Notes: a model not told the origin generated them from the sequence alone. Shown: positions 30,345-42,233, numbered from the stretch's first letter. The stretch: DNA of 64,000 bases from Trichobilharzia regenti (GCA_944472135.2 OX235266.1:19176186-19240185), one strand, 5' to 3'. Made by a program: numbers and translations.

Positions 30345-31575
30345 AAAGTGAGCATGGGGATGTGGAATGTTCACACAGTGTATGAAGCTGGAAAGGATAG
30401 TTTGGTTGCCAAATAAATGTAAGGATATGGCACAGAAGTGATGCGAATCTGAAAGGGTAGATGGAATGCAAGCGGAATCTCCAAGTGGTTGGCTGAAGAG
30501 TCAGTAATTCACTCTGGCCACCCAGACAATAACCACGAGCACACTGAGACAGTGGCTATCATAATTTCACTGACAGAAACCAAATTCCAGAGGTAACGAC
30601 GGCAAGATTCAGTTGGGAAGGAAGGAAGATAACAATTATACAATGTTCCCACCTACAAACAATAATTGGGAACAAGAGGAGAAGGAACATTTCTATAGAA
30701 ATCAACAAATGGCTGTAACCAACAACCTAGATGGCGGGAATAAAATCCTTATGGGCGATAAGAATGGAAAACATTAATTGATTTCATGTTGGAGACTAGA
30801 GAATGTCCTGGATTCTGAACCCCTCCGGGAATGAGCTAGACCCAAGGAAAGCAAATAATGTGCTGATTAAGTTGCAACTTTATGCATCATCACGGATAGA
30901 GCATCAAGTAGCAGTCAAATCTCTGTCTGGACCTTATAGACTTTGTAAACGCCTTCAACAGCGTTGACCACGAAGTAATTTGGAAACTGCGCCAGCACCA
31001 GTGGGGCCCCAAATTTTTACCAACTTCATTCAACAGCTAAGTGACAATATCACATATCAAGTGATTCACAATGAAAAACTCAGAGAAGAATTTCAAGTGA
31101 AGACAAGACTGTGGCAAAACTACCTACAATCACCAATGATATTCCTGATTGTGTTGGACTAGCTCATGCGGCAAACCATGCGTTAGGAACGAGAAAACAG
31201 GATTTGTATTGGACCAAACTTTTATCAACATCTGTCTTCATTTTATACTGAAGATCAATGTTCAGGAAGGACATCTGGCAAGAAACGAACCACCAAGAAA
31301 GAACATACAGCCCAATGAATATGCCAAAGGTAATGGAGATAAATTGGACATACACTTAGAATGTAGTTAAGTGACATTATGCACCAGGCTCTCGAGTGAG
31401 GTCTTAATAGGGGATGGCAAATTAGACATTCAAATGTGTAACACCATTGGGATGAGAGCCTATAGACAATCGTGAAGTCAACTAAAGAGGACTTCAGAGA
31501 ACAGGGTGGAATAACTATGTCTCAGGGAAGCTCTATGTTCCACTTACAACCATGGGAGCAATAATATTAGAGGAT
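30345..31575 (+). mobile_element. RTE-like LINE with endonuclease start, internally deleted
   Basis: The only RTE-like copy here with the endonuclease start: MGMWNVHTVYEAGKDSLVAK (30357-30420) corresponds to the GTWNVRT block of RTE endonucleases. A damaged ETKFQ..., then GKEGR, continues it. Then the RT finger remnant ANNVLIKLQLYA (30855), FIQQLSDNITYQVIHNEKL and PMIFLIVLD (motif B region, 31015-31160), and the 3' end TATGTTCCAC...GGGAGCAATAATATTAG. Many stops, with deletions in RT and in the C-terminus. Confidence 0.75.
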
Positions 31576-31854
31576 GTGAAATAGTGTCTGGATTATAATC
31601 AGTACTGTCGGCGCTGCATATGCTGACCTTACACGCACATTTGGACTTATTGCTTTAGTTCGGAACATGGAATTTACAATCAATCACTGGTAAATATTCT
31701 AGGCTATCAGTAAAATCATACCACAGAAAAAGAATCTGTCATTTGCTCTAACTGTGGATCAATTACTATATTCTTATAATCTAAATAAACCCGATCTCAT
31801 AGTATGACCAATGCAATTGTCCTCACTGCTATTACATGGCATTTGCAGTGGCTA

Positions 31855-31990
31855 GTGTCTGTTGTTTTTCGTTGGTTGGTTGTCTTCATTACCTCCATAT
31901 ACTCTACGTTTAGTTGGTGTCCACCTTCTGAACCGCTTCTTTTATCTTATTCCTGGTTTCCGTCTGTAAGTCTTCGAATTTATGTGGTAT
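31855..31990 (-). mobile_element. RTE-like LINE fragment, inverted
   Basis: On the minus strand, LMSNTTKFEDLQTETRNKI and the following residues match the post-palm LMSHTIEDLQAKTDKL region of the copy at 58010-58060. It ends within a few bases of the next, plus-strand copy, whose first residues come from the same region, so the two are head to head. Confidence 0.65.
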
Positions 31991-31995
31991 TAGAC

Positions 31996-32845
31996 ATAAA
32001 CAAGCGAAGACCGACAAACTGAACGAAGAAGCAGTCGGCGAAGACAGGAGTTCAGGTGAACATAGACAAGACGGTGGTTATGAAAATAACCAGCCAAAAA
32101 CAACAACAACAGCAGCAAAATCCAGCGGCAGTCACCATCAACGGGAGGATTTGAAAGAGATTACTTCATTCACTTGTCTAGGGAGCATTGTGTCAACTAC
32201 ACACAGTCGGAACGGACAAGGATGTCAAATCGAGAATCGAATCGGGAAGGCGGGAAACACATTTACTCATCAACCTGAAATCAATCTGGAAATCTTCGTC
32301 AGTCAGGACCAACAACAAAATTCGGTCGGATTTTCAATACAAACATCACGTCAGTCAGTTCATCTATACGGATCAGAAACTTGGAGAACTCGTCACAAAA
32401 AATATTTCCAACAGCCTGTTGCAGACCTTTATCAACCAACAACTGTCTTCGCTCTATACTGAAGATCAGATGGCGGGGCCAGAAAGAATCACCAACAAGA
32501 AACTATGGGAACAAACAAAACAAGAACCAGTCGCTCGCCGAACAAATATGCAAGAGAAAGTGGATTGAGATGGATTGGACTCTCGCTGAGGAGGCCGCTG
32601 GGTGACATCGTGGGCGCGTCAGGCCATTGCTAGAGTGGAACCAGGCCAAAAGGGAGGCGGTGAGTGGGAAGTCAGAGCAAGGGTGATATGGAGGAGATCG
32701 TGTGAAGAGGAGTTGAAGCAGTATGGACTTGCTAACATGGATGCAGGTGAAAAGTACAGCAGAAGACAGAAGCAAGTGAAGACGTGCAGTTGAAGCCCTA
32801 TGTTCCACTAGGAACCCAAGGGAACAATAATAATAATAATAGACA
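31996..32845 (+). mobile_element. RTE-like LINE 3' part
   Basis: It begins in AKTDKLNEEAV and runs through TCLGSIVSTTH, QIENRIGKAGN, an ADLYQQ..SSLYT block, MAGPERITNK and CKRKWIEMDWTLAEE..., to RRSCEEELKQYGL and the 3' end CCACTAGGAACCCAAGGGAA followed by (AAT)n at 32827-32843. The C-terminal domain with GKRRVGRPRxTWRRxxEEE-type residues is characteristic of RTE-clade elements. Frames are broken. Confidence 0.82.
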
Positions 32846-33353
32846 TAAACCGTCGGCAAAGTCCAGATATTTTAGATTCTTCTTATAGGTCCCCAGTACC
32901 GTTACCGGTGTTCTATTCAATAACAAGATTCTATTATGGTATCACACTCTGTAACAGTGACTAACATCTATGCTTTTATACCAACTTTTTCCCACCTTGG
33001 TAGAAAGTAATATGTGAATCTGACTGACAATAATGGTCGATTAAAGGTGACGCCTTATTATTTTTATGGTTTAAGAAATTTTATCTCACAATCTTCTAGT
33101 CAACAGGCGTGTCAAGAACATAAATGCGTTACCATAAAAGCGTTGACATTTATCTCTACATCAGTCGAAGCTCAGACTATCTGAAACTGTCTTAACATAT
33201 CACAACTTGGACCAGACTATATGTCACGTATAAACACACCCATAATCTAATGTTTACTTTTCTCGATAACTAATTCCAATGCTGAAGAATTGTTGGGTGG
33301 AATTTAGCTGTCACATGAGCTAGTGATTGCTTAGTAGAGAGTTTAAAATTTAG
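32846..33353. other. upstream region of the candidate gene; no other feature
   Basis: AT-rich; no repeat recognised. Ends at the TATA-like box at 33354. Confidence 0.4.
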
Positions 33354-33361
33354 TATAAATA
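33354..33361 (+). promoter_or_regulatory. TATA-box candidate
   Basis: TATAAATA stands 54 bases upstream of the ATG at 33415, so initiation would fall about 25-30 bases before the ATG. In AT-rich DNA such a match is cheap; it matters only because of the signal-peptide exon behind it. Confidence 0.35.
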
Positions 33362-33414
33362 GTGGTAGAAATTCTTAATGAGCATTTTTGTTCACCTTTT
33401 TCAATTATACCGCC

Positions 33415-33481
33415 ATGAAAGTGTTACTGGTCCTTTTTTTCTGCTCATTTACCTTCATCATTTACACTGAAAATACGTTAG
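33415..33481 (+). CDS. candidate first exon of a secreted, micro-exon-type gene
   Basis: ATG at 33415 gives MKVLLVLFFCSFTFIIYTEN and TL, a textbook signal peptide: Lys after Met, a hydrophobic core of 15 residues and polar residues beyond. The exon ends in phase 1 with G before GTAAGTTTT, a perfect splice donor. A TATA-like box lies 54 bases upstream, and GCCATGA is a fair start context. Schistosome micro-exon genes (MEGs) start with such an exon and continue with very short exons of lengths divisible by three. The next exon is not seen with certainty; the best candidates are two 18-nt phase-1 exons at 37513 and 42234. It could also be a chance frame. Confidence 0.45.
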
Positions 33482-33864
33482 GTAAGTTTTGAGGCCTTAA
33501 TTAGTTAACTTTTGATTGAATACCTATCTTAATATTTACGAGAATTAACGATGAAATCGGACAATTATTTAAGCCAATGAATGTAATAGCCTGAAGAATT
33601 ACTGTCACTGATCTCCACATTCTATTGTTTTGGTTAGTATTAGTGTATCATGTCACAATATACAGGTATTTCACAGTGGTCACAGGAACTAACTCATAGA
33701 GAAAGTCAAGAATTAAATAATAATTTTATGAAATAACCTGCAGTCCTCCTTGCAGTTGTCTTTCCTTCAATTTTAATGAAAGCAAAACTGATAGTTCAGC
33801 AAAGAGGCTCTTTTCTGGCGAATTCATCTATCACTTTAGCTGTCAAGTCGCATTTCATTTCAAA
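33482..33864. other. presumed intron; no recognisable feature
   Basis: Follows the splice donor at 33482. No exon-like segment with good sites was found. Confidence 0.35.
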
Positions 33865-34985
33865 ATAATAGATACTGAACAAAGAGTGCTCTTTTCGATA
33901 ACCCCTTCATCATCAGGCTCTACAGTTATATATACATAATAGTGAATGAATGAGTTAGTTTTATGAACAACATTATTGTTGCTGTGTAAATAACATTGAA
34001 TCAATAATATTGAAAGATTACAGCTGAGTAGCATCAACATAAAATAAGCTGAATGTCAAAAGAATTAGGATAGATAATACTACAAATTCATGAGTTTATA
34101 GTTTCTACTGAAGGCCAGGGCAATAGAAGGGGCTGGACTTGCTTCTTTTGAACACAGAGCACTGGTTGTTTGAGGCGAATTGCAATAGCCTCTGCTGTTT
34201 GGAGCTTGTGGTCCTTCGATGATTTTGTCAATTTATTAGGCATGCGGTAGATTATAGAGAAGGATTCTTCCACTCTGGCTGGCTTTGTAGCCGGTTTGCA
34301 CTAGATGGTCCAATATCGAGCTGTTAGTGGTTTTAACTACACTTGTAATTAGTCGTAGTGGGATATGTTCTCGAGCAAGCCAGAAAAATCAAGTTCCTAG
34401 AGCAACGGCCAATATAACTGACTCCACAAGCGCAGTTGAATTGGTAGATACAATTTGAAGTGGTTAGCTAGTCTAGGTACTTCATCTTTCAGTCGAGTTA
34501 GCACCATCGATCATGTAGAGAATAATACGTGTAGTTCGCAAGAGCATTAAAAGTTCTTTGAACTGATTTTCTTAATTTCTTCGTAATTATCTCGCTTGAT
34601 ATATCGCCCTATGAATTGCAGTCGTATATAAAGAGGCTTCTTGTTTACAGATAGTGATGAGTAGTCCTTTTCCGCTTCCTTTGTCATGGGTTTCTTGATA
34701 AATTTGTCAGGATAGCCATTTTCGATCAAAGTATCATATACAATGCTTAATTTATCTTCGACTACTTCTTCTGAGCATATAGCTCTAACTAACCCTGTGG
34801 CTGAGGGTCTTCACTAAATTTCTTTTGTACTTGACAGGAACAATTCTTTTCATCAGTAAGGATAGTAACATAAGTGATGAGTAGTCACAAACGTGATAGT
34901 TAGTCAGTGAATAAAGGGAGTTGGCTAAGCGCATTGAAGTTACATGATAATGTGAATAATTTAACAAATGAATGAGTTGCATTCA
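33865..34985 (-). mobile_element. Penelope-like element: RT end, endonuclease and 3' UTR
   Basis: On the minus strand from 34985: KYKRNLVKTLSHRVS, ENGYPDKFIKKPM (RT thumb/linker), a degraded GVSYIGR block (GIY-YIG endonuclease, about 34420), then SILDHLVQTGYKAS, EESFSIIYRMPNKL and AEAIAIRLKQPVLCVQKK ending near 34090. The 3' UTR to 33865 matches 53200-53430. PLEs use this GIY-YIG nuclease for target cutting. Several stops and frameshifts; the RT palm is missing. It sits in the presumed first intron of the candidate gene. Confidence 0.8.
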
Positions 34986-35584
34986 CGATTCATATAGAAA
35001 CAAAGGCAACTGTGGAGTCATGAAAGACTTCTAAAAAATCCAATAGTTATACGGAGTTATAAAAACAAACTAATAAAAGCCAAGTGAGTAGAAATCTGTA
35101 AAGCTGTTATTATGATAACAGAAGTGGCTGAATCACTTTCTCACATAACTTTAACTTTTCCAACTGGATGGCTAAGACTTCAGCAGTACAAAGGAGACGA
35201 AAGCGTATTGCCTTTGATAGGTTATTCTTAACTGTGTAGATTACTTTGAAGTAGGAGGCGTTTTTTAAGGTGGAATGAACAGGGTGTTCGATGATAGCGC
35301 GCCTTACAAAGCCACTGCCATCTTTCTGCGACCATGCGGGATATTATTTTTAGACCCTTTTATACATGGTAAGCGTCAAACGACCATATATATCTGGCTC
35401 CACAGCAATAGGTCAACTGACATATACACACAGAAGTGAACAGAAGTGAGATCATGTCTTCAAGGCTTCTGCTGACCAATAGATGACTGTAGAACATTAC
35501 TCTTAGCATTCCTGCAAAGAATTTTCTTCTCAAAGATGATGAGATTATTCACCTAAGGATATCATATCATTTTGTTCCTTTGCC

Positions 35585-35790
35585 TTCCGAGTGAAGCATA
35601 AGGTTTTAAGCTTTGAGCTTTGAAATTTAAATAACGAAGGTGTTATTCTCTCTTTTACTGAGTGGGGTTGATAGTCTCAGTTTGGCCGAAACTCCATCCT
35701 TACCGCGTCTACTGCTGGATAAGTGCAGTTTAGGAGTGCGTCGGCCGAACCACGTGCATGGTTGAAGAAGATTCTACCAGTGAACCACCC
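35585..35790 (-). repeat. tRNA-related SINE family 3 (copy 1)
   Basis: On the minus strand: GGTTCACTGGTAGAATC (box A-like), CATGCACGTGGTTCGGCCG (box B-like), CACTCCTAAACTGC and a 3' part up to the CTTCACTCGGAAG border. Other copies are at 41045-41250, 49725-49930 and 54838-55020. The first two are one insertion copied by the tandem duplication. Confidence 0.6.
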
Positions 35791-36369
35791 ATATATGCCT
35801 GTAGTTGAAACTATTGCCCAAATGTAATTGTACTTCAATTGAACAAACTATGGGCTAATTTTGGTGCAGATATGCTGAAATATATTAGGCGTATCCATTG
35901 AAAGTGGCAAGAGAAAGTCACTGCCTCTGTTTTAGACATTATTTCACAAAGATACACCACGTGAAACAACCACGAACAAATAAACTCCTTTTTTTTACAA
36001 ATTACCAACGATATGAAATAAAATGACGTATACAATCATATGAAATTCAAGGGGTTGAATTTTCTGTCCTTCAAACAAGAGATCATAATTATTCATAGTA
36101 TACTTATAGTTGTCTTTAAGAGCACATATTCTGAATTCTTATCATTGTATCTTCTTGTTGTTAGCAATATATTGTCTTTGTATATACTTGATAGGACGAT
36201 AAAAGAAATAGCCAAAACAGTAGAAATTAACAAGATTCGACATGATATGGAGAAAAGAATTGTTCAATCCACCATGTCCAGGCGAACTGGAAGGTCATTA
36301 AAGGCATTAGGTGAGGGTGGCACTATATGGCGAGTAGAAAACGCTCAAATTCATTAAATCACTGAATTC

Positions 36370-36560
36370 TGGCCTAAACTACTGAATAGGCAGTGAGCTT
36401 TGTCTCATTGCCTGAAGGTTTCAGATTCGATTCCTCATGGGGCGTGGAGCTACACTGCTGGATAGTCTCAAACAAGGAAAAGGCGCTAAACAGTGTCTCC
36501 CTGGTCTTCAATGATCTCCCTAACAGATTCCAGTTCGCAGTAAAATCTAATAATTGAGAC
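36370..36560 (+). repeat. diverged SM-alpha-like SINE
   Basis: Box B is TTTCAGATTCGATTCC, followed by GGATAGTCTCAAACAAGGAA in the place of the ribozyme, and TCCCTAACAGATTCCAG in that of the TCTCTAACTGATGTCAG block. The duplicated unit 2 has related sequence at 41800-41880. Old and weak. Confidence 0.4.
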
Positions 36561-36984
36561 TAAACTCATGCTAATCTCAAAAATGTCATAATCCATGTTC
36601 ATCTATTATCGAGCAGCGTCGGTAAATCAGCTATAGAATGCTGCCCTACCACATTCCCCTGTCAACGCACACCTAAAACCTGTCTAAGACAGTAGAAAAG
36701 CCTATGAAGAGGGAAGGTTGGGCTAGCGTGAGGTCAGCAACCCTACACTGTAGAAATAAATCTATTGCTATCTGAACTTATAAGCTATACTTTGATGTTT
36801 TATGTTCCACTCAGGAGGTGAAGCAATAAAATAATAAATAATGTTAAAAAAATTTCGTTCTAAAAACTATTATTGTGAAATAAGCCGTTTAGAAACAATC
36901 ATTTATGGGAAATATTTGCTTGTATTTGTACTTTCATATTTCGAAATCTGAACGTTAAACGGCTGCTCATATTTCACTCCCAAG

Positions 36985-37188
36985 TTTTTTTTATTTATTT
37001 TATTTATTTATTTTTGATTACAGCTTGATTTCACACCGTATTTTTGGTACAAGTGTGGAATTTTCAGCGTGGATATCGGTAGCCCGAATTTTGCTGGCCA
37101 ACCATGGATATCAGGTGTGCGTCAGCGTGGGCTCGAACCCTGGACCATGTGCATGGTCGGCCAGAGTCCTAATTCACTAGGTGAAGGG
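36985..37188 (-). repeat. tRNA-derived SINE family 1 (copy 2)
   Basis: Minus-strand copy: a T-rich stretch at 36985-37017 is the A tail; TTGATTTCACACCGTATTTTTGG and GGATATCGGTAGCCCGAA match 24820-24910, and GGGCTCGAACCC is box B. The first bases of the tRNA part are changed. It is absent from duplication unit 2, so it is younger than the duplication. Confidence 0.75.
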
Positions 37189-37512
37189 GGAAGATCTGTA
37201 GAAGTATATAATGTAGCTAATGACTCTCAAATGGGATCAAGGGCGCTTTCAAGAATTCACTACTCTACATTACCCTTATCAGAGATATTATCACTACAAT
37301 CAGTCAAATCTTTCTTCTATTTGTGTTTTAGAAGAACAGCCTTTCTTGACTGTGTGGCATCATAAGTTAATAGTTCGTACTATTGCTTCCAAACGGTATT
37401 ACTCATCATGCAGTCGACACCGTATTACCAGTTGTAATTACATTCTGTTATACAAAAGTTGGCCTTATATGGTTATTAATGATATGAATGTTTCTGCTGT
37501 ATACCTTTTCAG

Positions 37513-37530
37513 GGACTAGTAATGGAAAAG
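37513..37530 (+). CDS. 18-nt micro-exon candidate, unit 1
   Basis: TACCTTTTCAG precedes GGACTAGTAATGGAAAAG, followed by GTAATTTATG. Joined in phase 1 (as exon 33415-33481 ends) it reads through as T-S-N-G-K with no stop. The corresponding segment of unit 2 is also 18 nt with the same acceptor and donor although the exon itself has been rearranged by compensating indels. Retained length and sites are the support; there is no transcript evidence. Confidence 0.33.
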
Positions 37531-37711
37531 GTAATTTATGTTCTTTCATGTAAATCGACAATTCTTTATTTTGAAAATAAAACACGTAGTTCAGCGAAGA
37601 TGCTGGTCACGGTGAATTCATTAGTGTCTGGACGAGGATTATTCGAACTTTCTGGTAACAAAGTGAGCTCGTGCAGCAATAATTTATCTAAGAAGACAGT
37701 GAGAAGCGATC

Positions 37712-37991
37712 GCGATATGTCACGAATTGGCAGAAGTTAGTATTCGTGGGTTGACCATTGGATTGGGTCCCAATGGCTTAATCACCTACAAGCTCGCTAG
37801 CCTTTTAACCAGAAGGTTCTAGGTACGAACGTCGCAATGTGGGTGAGTACTGACGAAGGGTCCTGAATAAGGTTTACGAAACAGCTTTCCAGCACTCCAG
37901 TGCTGGTTTTCCACTGGTTCTCTAACTGATGTCAGCTCATGATGAAATCCTCCAACTAATTAAACACAATCCCTACAAAACCGATACTTTA
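37712..37991 (+). repeat. SM-alpha-like SINE (copy 3)
   Basis: CGAATTGGCAGAAGTTAG, GGTCCCAATGGCTTAATC (box A), GAAGGTTCTAGGTACGAAC (box B), a decayed ribozyme part (37845-37900: GTACTGACGAAGGGTCC, ACGAAACAGCTTTCCAGCA), and the tail ATCCCTACAAAACCGATAC. Absent from unit 2. Confidence 0.75.
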
Positions 37992-38372
37992 GAAAACTTA
38001 TGAAATTGACTGTCTCCAACATTCAAGGAATAACTGTGTTTCCAGCATAACTGAAACTCAGTTTGGATTCAAGTAGTAAAAAGTTGGAAGTCGGTCGGTC
38101 ACTCAAGGAGTTGAAAAAACCTTACAGCAATAACTAAGCAAAAAGGAAGCTGAAGTAAATAATCTTCTTCTAGTCAGAAGTAGAGCTGAAACTAGAAAAA
38201 TAATTTCTTGCTGTCTTTTACACGATGCGATAATTAGGCATCTCTAGTTAGCCTGACGAAAATATAACACCAGTTGATTTCATGATGATGTGATGTAGTG
38301 AAGGTGTCATTTAATACTTTTTGAATGAGTTTGATAAAAAGTTCTTTATACCTTTATATGTATGTCCATATA

Positions 38373-39290
38373 TTGTTGTTATTCCCCGGAGTTCGGAAAG
38401 GAACAGTGAACTGCAACATCATATCTATATTTAATCCTATTCTCTACAGTCCTTTTTAGCTGGTTCCACCACTGTACATAAGTTCTTACCTATTCTTCAC
38501 ACGATCTCCTTCACGTCATCTGTGGGGGTCTCACCCAAGTTGCCGTTTGCACTGTAGAGTCTCCAGGCTGAGTCCTCATCTTGAGTCTAAACCATCTCCG
38601 TTTCCTTCTGCACATTTGTTGGACAAGTCCTTGAACCATATAGAAGCCATTAACTGATTTGACTCTACTGATACAAATCCGAATCTCGTTCTTCATGGTC
38701 AGTGCAAAAGATTTCCATAGTGACGACTTCTCAGTAATGGTTGTCTGTCTTGCTTCTTCAATCATTACTGCCAGTGACATCCTCATCCATGCAACGTATA
38801 GTTGAAACTATGCTGCATAGGAAAGTAAAAGGTTCAACTTCCTTCAGATTTCTTTTGTTTGGGGGGATTCGTGATTGTTATAGTGGTTGGTCTGTAAGTG
38901 TCTTCACCACCCTTTAATTTCGTAAACTCACTTGAAATCCTGTCTTCACCGCGTTTTCAGCCAATTTGTTGGTTTTACCTGTAGATCTCCGAATGCCAAT
39001 AATATCACACATACGTCCTTCACAAAGTCAAGATATTCCAGATTTTTCTTGTGGCTTCAGCATATTCCTGTCTCTTGGCTCCCTACTGTTTGCAGCATGA
39101 CTAAGTCTACCATAGTTAGGTGTATCATTAGTAATAATAGACAGCGTTTTCTTACTCCTGTCTTCCCTTCAAAGTCTACGCTGAATTTTCCGTCGTGGAT
39201 CAGCTGAGATGTGACTTTGTCATATAGCACTTTCAGGAGGTTGATAAGGATTTGTGGTACCACATTCAGTAGTGTTGATGCTTTTTCATG
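38373..39290 (-). mobile_element. RTE-like LINE in duplication unit 1
   Basis: On the minus strand 39263-39057 reads VPQILINLLKVLYDKVTSQL, FEGKTGVRKRCLL..., MIHLTMVDLVM (RT palm region), and 38786-38511 reads MIEEARQTTITEKSSLW and QMCRRKRRWFR of the C-terminal part. The 3' border is TTATTCCCCGGAGTTCGG at 38385. Its homologue in unit 2 is 42640-43745. Confidence 0.78.
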
Positions 39291-39724
39291 CTTTTTGATA
39301 GCAAACGAATAGACTTACTGAATTACCCGAATAAAGCGAGTTTTAAACGCCTGATAATTTTAAGATCTCGATCTATGTAATGCATTCAAAGCGATATACA
39401 TTGAAACTTGAAAACAATAATTTCCAATAGTCTTAAACTGATGTTTCATTCATTCATTTACCAATGTTTTTGATAATGTGTACTTTATATGGTTCATAAT
39501 TGGCCAAATTTGAAAATAAATGTTTGTCATTCACATAGTCAAACCAATTTTCAAAACTAATACCTAGCAGATAAAGGTGAGAAGTGTTTTCAAGTTGTTG
39601 TTCATTGTAATGCAGTTAACAGCTCTCTAAAATTACATGAATGTTTTTAATTCATATTTATTATCATCACATTATAACTGAGAATTAGTTCCTACATAAA
39701 CTGTCATTTATAGAAGTGGTGGCG

Positions 39725-39985
39725 GCCATAATCTGAGAAAGCCATCAAGTGGCATGATATGCCGGGCCATTGTTTGAGTAGAATACGAATGAGAAATGGC
39801 GAGTTAGCCGTTATTTCGAGGGTTTCATCATGAAGGACGTCATGCGAAGAGAAGATGAAAGCAGTTGGGCAGTCGTGGAGCCAGGTGTGAACGTTGTCGG
39901 AGAACCGAACGCAGTGTAAACGTGAGATTGAAGTCATTTGTCCCTCTAGGAACTAAAGGAGACAATGATAATAGCAAATAATTAT
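39725..39985 (+). mobile_element. RTE-like LINE 3' fragment
   Basis: CTGAGAAAGCCATCAAGTG corresponds to the LRKLSSN residues of the copy at 63300; GAAGGACGTCATGCGAAGAG, GGAGCCAGGTGTGAACG and the 3' end TCTAGGAACTAAAGGAG with ACAATGATAATAG complete it. Confidence 0.8.
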
Positions 39986-40059
39986 AATAATTCATTGTGA
40001 TTTGTGACTTCATCCTAAAACCAATCAAATCCCTACAAACCAACACTTAAATACCAATG

Positions 40060-40410
40060 AGATGCTCACTGGCGACTGGCCCTATTCAGGTAGGTAGTTA
40101 CCTGGGTTCCAGTGGGAAGTCGTGACCAGTAGGGTGCAGCAGGTCGGGTGTGAGGACAAATACTCGCCGAAGACATTAGCTAGCGGTTGCGCTATATCGT
40201 GAATTGGCAGAAGTTAGAATTCAAGGACCATTGAATCGGGTCCCAGTGGCTTAATGGTATACGAGCTCGCCTTGTAACCGGAAGGTCCTGGGTTCGAATT
40301 CCGGTGGGTGCGTACTGCTGAAAAGTCCCAAAGTAGGAGAAAACAGCTATTCAGTATTCCCAGGTTTTCCAATGGTTCTCTAACTAATGTCAGCTCATAA
40401 TGAAATCCAG
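40060..40410 (+). repeat. SM-alpha-like SINE (copy 4, near full length)
   Basis: A full 5' part (ATGCTCACTGGCGACTGG, GGTTCCAGTGGGAAGTCG), tRNA-like part with box B GGTTCGAATTCC, a ribozyme part with losses (40307-40362: GTACTGCTGAAAAGTCCC, AAAGTAGGAGAAAAC, AGCTATTCAGTA) and the TCTCTAACTAATGTCAGC block. The tail of a preceding copy (ATCAAATCCCTACAAACC) abuts it at 40025-40050, so the copies sit head to tail. Confidence 0.8.
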
Positions 40411-41044
40411 AATACGATATATAAGATAAACTGTGGACTGTAATCAGGATGCATATAGAAACAAGACGGGAATATGTGGTTACGCAACAGTTGCAAGGAG
40501 TTAGAAATACAGACTAATTAAAAATGAAGTCGGTAGAAATCAACACGATTGTTATCATGATAGTAGAAGTGGCTGAATGCTTTCCTTTTGCATGTATAGC
40601 TCTGGTGATTTTAACTGAATGGCAAAATCTTCAGTAATGTAAAGGAGATGGAAGAGTACTTTATCTGGCAGGTTGTTCTTTACTTTTTAGATTACTTTGA
40701 AGGAGGTGTTTGTTGAAATGGAATGACCAGTGTTAACAAGGTGTTCGATTATCGCACTCCTTATAAAACCACTAGAGCGCAACCATGTGGAATAGTGCTC
40801 TTGAACACTTTTCAGATACGACACGCGTTAAATGATCAGTATAGCTGGGAAGACAGCAGTAGATTGACTGACATATGTACATAGAATCGGTCAGATGCTA
40901 GATATTGTTATTAAGCCTTCTGCAGCCCGATAGATGAAAAGAGAACACTACTCTTGGAATTGCTTCGAAGAATAGTGAAATTTTACACTCTAGCTTAAGT
41001 TTCCCTTGAAATCCAGGTTCATGTGAAGTTTTTCTTTAACAACT

Positions 41045-41250
41045 AATATCTTTAATGTCATTTCTTTGCGTTACCAGTGAAAAATAAGGCCTCAATCTTT
41101 GAGCATTGAAGTCTAAGTTGCAGAAGAGTTATCCTTTCTTTTACGAGGTGAATTACTGGCCTCTCGTCCAAACTTCCCTCTTTGCGGGGTACGTGGGGTT
41201 TAGGAGTGTGTCAGCCGGATAACCGACCCATTTCTGTAGTTGTGACTGTG
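41045..41250 (-). repeat. tRNA-related SINE family 3 (copy 2, duplicated)
   Basis: Homologue of 35585-35790 in the tandem duplication: GGTTTAGGAGTGTGTCAGCCGG in the same place as TTTAGGAGTGCGTCGGCCG. Confidence 0.55.
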
Positions 41251-42233
41251 GCTTATATGTAACAGTATTTCAAATGAACAAATTATGGGATGATTTCAGT
41301 TCGGATATGTTGAAATCTACTCGTCATATCCGTTGAACATACAGTAACAGAAAATCAATCCCGTCTTTCTTGTTAATATTTTTCATGGATACATCGTGTA
41401 AATAAACCACAGCTAAATGACTATATAGTTTTGTAAATTACCAATGATATTTAATAATATTATGTGTGCAGTCACATTAACTTCAAGGGCGTTATGTTTT
41501 CTGTTCTCCACACGAGAGATAATAATTGATTATTGCTCATTCATCGTTGTCTTTAGGAATATATTTGCAGAATTTTTATGGTTAGAACACTATTGGCTTT
41601 ATATATGCCTGATAGGCGGTTTAAGGAACAACTGAACATTTTATAAATCGATGAAAATGCACATAATTTAACATGATATTGACAAAAGAATTGCGGTGTC
41701 TACTATCTTAAGGTGAAAAGGAGGCACATTGAGGCCATTTTTGTGAAGGCAGTGCAATTTTACGAGTTGAAAAGTTTAGGCCTAACAGGTCACTGAATTG
41801 CGGCCCGAGTGTCTGCATGGTTGAAGAAATTGGTCTTATCACTTAAAAGTTCCCGATTTGATCTCTGGTGGAGATGTAGGTGAAATCTGCGAAAGAGTTA
41901 CGGAGTAAGGCGTAGTCATATAAATACATAAATATATCTAATGAGTCCGAAATAGGGTTGAACACACTTCCAAGAATTCATTACTCAACATTACCATTAT
42001 CAATGATATTATAATCACAATCACTCAAATCGTACTTCTAATTGTGTTTCAGAAGCACAGCCTTTCTTTACTGTGTGGCATCATACATTAGTAGTTCATG
42101 GTATTGCTTGTTAATGATATTTCTCATCATGCAGTCGACACCATATTACCAGTTGTAATTACATTCTGTTATAATAAAGTTGGCTTTAGATGATTCTTAA
42201 CTATTTGAATGTTTCCGCCGTATACCTTTTCAG

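Larger units (their letters stand above)
34985..39620 (+). repeat. old tandem duplication, unit 1
   Basis: It aligns discontinuously with 40430-43990. Clear anchors: GAAGTGGCTGAAT (35124 / 40567), AGATTACTTTGAAG (35239 / 40687), TTGTCTTTA (36111 / 41546), TGTGTGGCATCATA (37352 / 42073), TCATGCAGTCGACACC (37407 / 42129), ACCTTTTCAGGGA (37503 / 42226), TAAAGCGA in both flanks after the LINE (39334 / 43747). Both units carry an RTE-like LINE in the same place, so it inserted before the duplication. Unit 1 additionally received SINE insertions (36985, 37712). Confidence 0.8.

Noticed and set aside
36118..36152. Possible 24-nt micro-exon, with a counterpart at 41551-41574
   Set aside because: The two units do not share acceptor and donor at the same aligned positions; the match in length needs different boundaries.
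36040..36357. 105-residue frame with hydrophobic stretches in duplication unit 1
   Set aside because: The homologous sequence of unit 2 (41470-41780) has stops and indels in this frame; no domain is recognised.
37069..37519. Overlapping 98- and 99-residue frames
   Set aside because: They start inside a SINE and run through intron-like sequence; the frame is closed in unit 2.
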